A DNA stretch of 37,927 bases from Temnopleurus reevesii (taxonomy: Eukaryota; Echinodermata; Echinoidea; Temnopleuroida; Temnopleuridae). The DNA is taken from assembly GCA_036244855.1 (NCBI GenBank), contig BQKZ01002490.1:34457-72383 (forward strand), in the 5' to 3' direction. This document shows positions 34,653 through 37,927 of the stretch, in pieces (position 1 is the stretch's first letter; the number at the start of each line of letters is the position of its first letter). Under the pieces are notes generated by a model. That model was not told where the DNA came from. It worked only from the letters and a program-made list of their open reading frames with translations, and searched no databases. Both the position numbers and the translations under genes were made by a program.

Positions 34653-36661
34653 AAAAACTACTGCAGTTTTTAAACAAGAACCACGAAGGAAATCACGAAT
34701 ACAACATATTTTCAAAGTACGAAAAGGTGATTGTGTGGATAATATGTTGAAAGAACGGTTTTCTATCAAATTCGATCATGTAAAACAAAAAACCTGAATT
34801 TAGGGCTCCTTTTTTTCCATTTCAGTTTCGGGATCTTTCAAGTTATTTCGTATTATTTTGGTAATGACGTCAAGGAAGGGACATTTGCATAAGGAACCAT
34901 CCAGCACAATTTTAGAGGGCAAACTGTCTTCCTAGATGCTTTGAATTATTTTATTTATTTACTTTCATGTCCTGTAAAGCTACCCAAAATACTATGACGG
35001 CAAACGCTCTTGTAAGTACATGTATGGTGCAAGTGCATTGTTGTCGTAAATCAAATGGTACGCTCGCACATTCTTTCCTTTGTTTCTTATGCCTTTTTAT
35101 TATCTAGATGAGAAAATAATTGCCACATTCAAGGAGTCGCGTTGTTAATGTTAAATTGTAACATTTCATTCATTGGACATGGCTATGTACACATAAGAAA
35201 ATTCCTTCCTTTTATTCTGCTGAGTAACAGGAATACACCGTATCAATCGGGGAAATACTTTCTTTAGTGTGCATATATAACCATGTTGAAGGCTCCAGTG
35301 GAAGTTGTTTGGTTCGTCCAATTTTTTTAAAAATCTTGCTCGAAATGTTTTCCCTTTTTGACGTCACAATACCAATCACTTTTGCACTCCGTTCGCATTT
35401 CGTTCTTCGAACACGCACGTTCCAGGCTTGATAATGCCTTCGTGATTCTCTTTGAAGACGTTGTCTGAAGCTGTTCCTCATAGATATATTTTGTGCTTTT
35501 TTCTGCTCAATTTCTATTTCTAAATAAACTTAAGAATATTCTCCTTCGAGTGATAGCAGATTCTTTGGTTAAATTATAGATTATATTGATTTGTATTTGG
35601 TAAGAAATAAGGTGCCTGCCTTTAATCTTGATAGACTTACATCATACATCATTATTTTTCAAAATTTTGGCATCACATATTGTGGGCTTCAGATATTCAG
35701 AAAAGAACAATCAAATCACGAAAGAATCACGGAAATATTGTGATATCAAAATTCAATTGACAGAACAATTGCACCGGTAAACACAGGAAAATGGCGAGAA
35801 TCGTGAACAAACTGTGTCATATTAATTCTTACATTGTAGAACACACTTTTAATTTAACTCTTAACGGTTTATCAACAACGGTCAACGGTCAGAGGTAGCG
35901 CCAAATTTGGCATGCAGCTGTAGCCAAGCCTGGACATGCACACAGTTAGGTAGGATAGGGGGTGGGGTGTGCGGATTCTTAAAAATCATAACAATGTTTA
36001 GACCGATAAAACGGGTCTATTTCAATCAGGATTTGCTTCGCTGAGGCTATCGCCCGGCTACGCATCCTTCCTCAATAGACCGTTAACGCCGCTAGAGACG
36101 CCTGTGATGAAGCCCAAAATACCCTCGGCAAACGGTGGTCCCCACCAAAAATCACGATAAAAATCATGAAAAATGGTGTAAACCACCATTTTTTCGACCC
36201 TAAAATAATGGAAAATAGATTAAAGATAATAAATGGAAGGAAAAACTTACCTTTTATCCCATTTCGCTACCCATAAAGTACCATTTTAGGGCGATATCTG
36301 TGGCACGGCAGCTCACGCAATCTTGAAAACAGTACGAATGAGCTAAAATGAAAGACTTTCCCTGATTGGCTGACGATTAACCTTTAACCTCAAAAAGTCG
36401 ATCAAATCAATTAGGATCGAGAAGACGTCTGTGGTACCCTCTGATTTCACGCGGAAAACACAGATTTTAATTATTTTTTTTGGAAACCTTCAAGGTAATC
36501 TTCAAGAATATATATTTCTTAATCGTATTAATACTTGTTTTAATTTAAAATAAACGTAAATTTGCTTATTTTCGTGAGGGTGCGCGGCCTCACCCTTTCT
36601 CCCATTAACGCTGTGTATTAATCGAACAACAACCTTCACTACAGGCTGAAATGGGGCGTTT

Positions 36662-36728
36662 TCTGACTCTCTGGAGGGGGCACCACCAAAAGTCAGAAAT
36701 CGTTAAAATAACCCCTCCGAGAGTCAGA
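36662..36728. repeat. Inverted repeat hairpin
   Basis: TCTGACTCTCTGGAGGGG (from 36662) pairs with CCCCTCCGAGAGTCAGA (ending about 36728) across a loop of about 30 bp. It may be a remnant of a transposon end; no function is evident. Confidence 0.6.
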
Positions 36729-37319
36729 TTTTTCTGTCTAAACAATGTTAAACTGTCAATTTTCTCTTTTGAATTTGGCACTGCCTGGTTAGTTCTGCTC
36801 TAAAGTCTAATTCTAACAACGTTACACCGAATGATCGTATTCTTCTTCTTCTTCTTCCTGTAATGTGCAGGACCTCATAGAGTATTGTCGCACAACATTG
36901 GTTGGTTGTATTTCTTGCCAACATGATTTGAACTTAGCTAGAACCCGCTTGATAAAGTATTTACAATATTTACAAATCTTCTCGTGTAGTTAGTGAGTGA
37001 GTATTCGTAAACACAAAGGATATTTGTGGGTTTGGATTATTATTGACAACAACTTGAGGAAATTCATTAAATAGTCGATGTTATTTTAAAATGCTCTGTC
37101 TACGTGTGGATCTGGATGACTAACCCTAACCGGGTACCCGTCCGGTCATACATCCAACACCCACCCCGCAGCGCGCCGGGAGGAGCAGGCACAGGCGCTG
37201 GCGTTGAATGTTTTCTCATCACCCAGTCGCCCACACATCGACTCGACAGAGCAGATTATTTCCCTATTTTCTCACTGTTTGAAGAAGAAAAACGTAAAGA
37301 CGTGAATGAAAAATCTTAC

Positions 37320-37364
37320 CTGGTTAGCTTTGTTAAGCTGTTTCTTAAACCCGGCGAATGACAT
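37320..37364 (-). CDS. SH3GL (EndoA): Endophilin A first coding exon 1a (H0 helix)
   Basis: This encodes the 15 residues MSFAGFKKQLNKANQ, the H0 amphipathic helix that is disordered in solution and folds into the membrane to start curvature. It aligns gap-free with the start of vertebrate endophilin A (MSVAGLKKQF.KA.Q). The ATG was chosen by this match and has A at -3. The hydrophobic positions M1, F3, F6 and L10 and the lysines K7, K8 and K12 are as expected for an inserting helix; L10 takes the place of the mammalian F10. The exon ends in phase 0 at CAG with donor GTAAGA. The 5' UTR and transcription start upstream were not identified. Confidence 0.93.
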
Positions 37365-37927
37365 CTTCTTGTTTTGGTAACTTAGTGAGATTAGATTTGT
37401 GGGCGTCGACGTTTGAAGAATCCAATTCTGGTTCTTTCAATTCGTGGGACTACATAAATTATCGATTTTATTTTTACACAGTGGTGTACACGTATTGTGA
37501 TACTCGAACTCTCCCAGCTGCGGTTGTCAATACGATACGATATCATTGATCGTTTCCAAAAACGGATAAGATATTGAAGACTTCAGAGACCTATGTTCAT
37601 TGGTCAATTTATAATATATTCATAGGATTGACCACTTAAACAGCTTATACCACAAACATAATTGTTTATTTAACTCAAGCTGCTATTGGTTTATATCTGA
37701 TTTATTTACAATATCTATCAAATGGCATTCCTCGTTTCATAAGAGAAAAACCTACTGGGGCTATATTGGCGTAATATCGGCAGGTCATTATTATTCATAA
37801 ATACATGTAGCTCACTTCGCGAACTTGTTTGAACGTGAAATGCAGCTCAACAAAAAGAAGTGGATTAGGAATAAGCCCCAAATCCATTTTCGAAGATGGA
37901 GAGTAGACCCCCTAGGCCTGACCCATA
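37365..37927 (-). promoter_or_regulatory. 5' flank of exon 1a (candidate 5' UTR and promoter region)
   Basis: This is the sequence upstream of the exon 1a ATG on the minus strand. No other gene is visible. On the minus strand a TATAAATT lies at about 37615-37608 and a CCAAT at about 37605-37596, some 230-250 bp upstream of the ATG. Their order, with TATA further upstream than CCAAT, is not the usual one, so the call is weak. The reading frame just upstream of the ATG has no nearby in-frame ATG. Confidence 0.25.

Larger units (their letters stand above)
29368..37319 (-). other. Intron 1a upstream part (and exon 1b 5' flank)
   Basis: This 8-kb stretch lies between exons 1b and 1a. It must contain any promoter for exon 1b, near 29368-29600, but no clear core element is visible. 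It also holds the hAT-like element 30902-31581, the piggyBac-type MITE 32833-33157, the inverted repeat 33804-34652 and a hairpin near 36662-36728. Positions 34660-36000 show no clear feature. Confidence 0.8.
1..37364 (-). other. SH3GL (EndoA): Endophilin A gene, 5' half (gene span, partial)
   Basis: Six constitutive-looking coding exons plus one alternative first exon are recognisable on the minus strand by their match to the endophilin A N-BAR domain. Conserved stretches include KKQ..KA.Q, EKIAGAEKT, EFLQPNP, RAKLS...SKMRGQ, LKFGRDLG, DVKDSLD and GRRLDYDCKK. Endophilin A is a cytosolic N-BAR/SH3 protein that binds and bends membranes during clathrin-mediated and fast endocytosis and recruits dynamin and synaptojanin. 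Residue numbering through exon 4 matches mammalian endophilin A1 without a gap (QPNP ends at residue 62). The window covers residues 1-177 when exon 1a is used; the end of the BAR domain, the linker and the SH3 domain lie to the left of position 1. Endophilin B is excluded by the N-terminus and the insert sequence. Which vertebrate SH3GL paralogue is closest cannot be decided; invertebrates usually have one A-type gene. Confidence 0.93.

Noticed and set aside
34513..34797. 94-residue plus-strand open frame
   Set aside because: The composition is mildly protein-like, but no family is recognised. It overlaps the edge of an inverted-repeat element and has an equally long frame on the other strand.
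35212..35481. Minus-strand frame starting MRNSFRQRLQRE, considered as a third endophilin first exon
   Set aside because: It does not share the KKQ..KA.Q pattern, and the possible donor after the 21st codon (GTGCGT following AAC) is poor.
36240..36310. Possible non-coding exon on the minus strand ending at a consensus GTAAGT donor near 36250
   Set aside because: A good donor alone is not enough. No acceptor, conserved frame or transcript support can be seen, although an alternative 5' UTR exon cannot be excluded.
37104..37361. 85-residue plus-strand frame covering exon 1a
   Set aside because: It is the opposite strand of endophilin exon 1a plus flanking intron. The minus strand has the conserved protein and the splice site.
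1..37927. tRNA, rRNA, CRISPR or bacterial operon features
   Set aside because: None was seen. There are no tRNA B-box/A-box pairs with a fold, no regularly spaced short repeats and no dense open frames; the window is animal intron and exon sequence.

Overview
The window is AT-rich, intron-dense animal DNA. It holds the 5' half of a single protein-coding gene on the minus strand: endophilin A, the invertebrate counterpart of vertebrate SH3GL1/2/3. The exons are tiny (45-144 bp) and the introns run from 1.4 to more than 10 kb. The introns are full of small inverted-repeat transposons, LINE tails such as (AATTC)n, and the palindrome TACATGTA. Together these suggest a marine invertebrate deuterostome, most likely an echinoderm such as a sea urchin. 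The gene call is firm; the species guess is only an inference.

Gene layout, 5' to 3' on the minus strand: first exon 1a (37364-37320), alternative first exon 1b (29367-29320), exon 2 (26726-26658), exon 3 (17665-17593), exon 4 (16171-16028), exon 5 (13941-13808) and exon 6 (10995-10929). All junctions have GT/AG sites and the phases join without a break. Using 1a, the window encodes about residues 1-177: the H0 amphipathic helix, BAR helix 1 with the endophilin-specific insert, and part of helix 2. The rest of the BAR domain and the C-terminal SH3 domain must lie beyond position 1. The main biological observation is the pair of first exons. Each encodes a complete but different H0 membrane-inserting helix and splices in the same phase into exon 2.

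The rest is intronic. Positions 1-10928 (intron 6) hold a duplicated block, several foldback elements, a triplicated 667-bp unit and a 1.17-kb TTAA-flanked piggyBac-type element carrying a LINE 3' end. Introns 5 and 4 hold a 514-bp TTAA element related to one in intron 6, a purine-rich minisatellite and a 323-bp MITE almost touching the exon 4 splice donor. Intron 2 holds a foldback with internal triplication, a 477-bp tandem duplication and two duplicated blocks joined at single Ns. Intron 1 holds a hAT-like element, another piggyBac-type MITE and a large interrupted inverted repeat.

Two themes stand out. Six insertions from at least five families sit at TTAA sites, pointing to piggyBac-type mobilisation. 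All five single-N positions (1701, 12872, 21863, 24573, 26340) separate two copies of the same sequence, as expected if alternative haplotypes or unmerged contig ends were placed in tandem.
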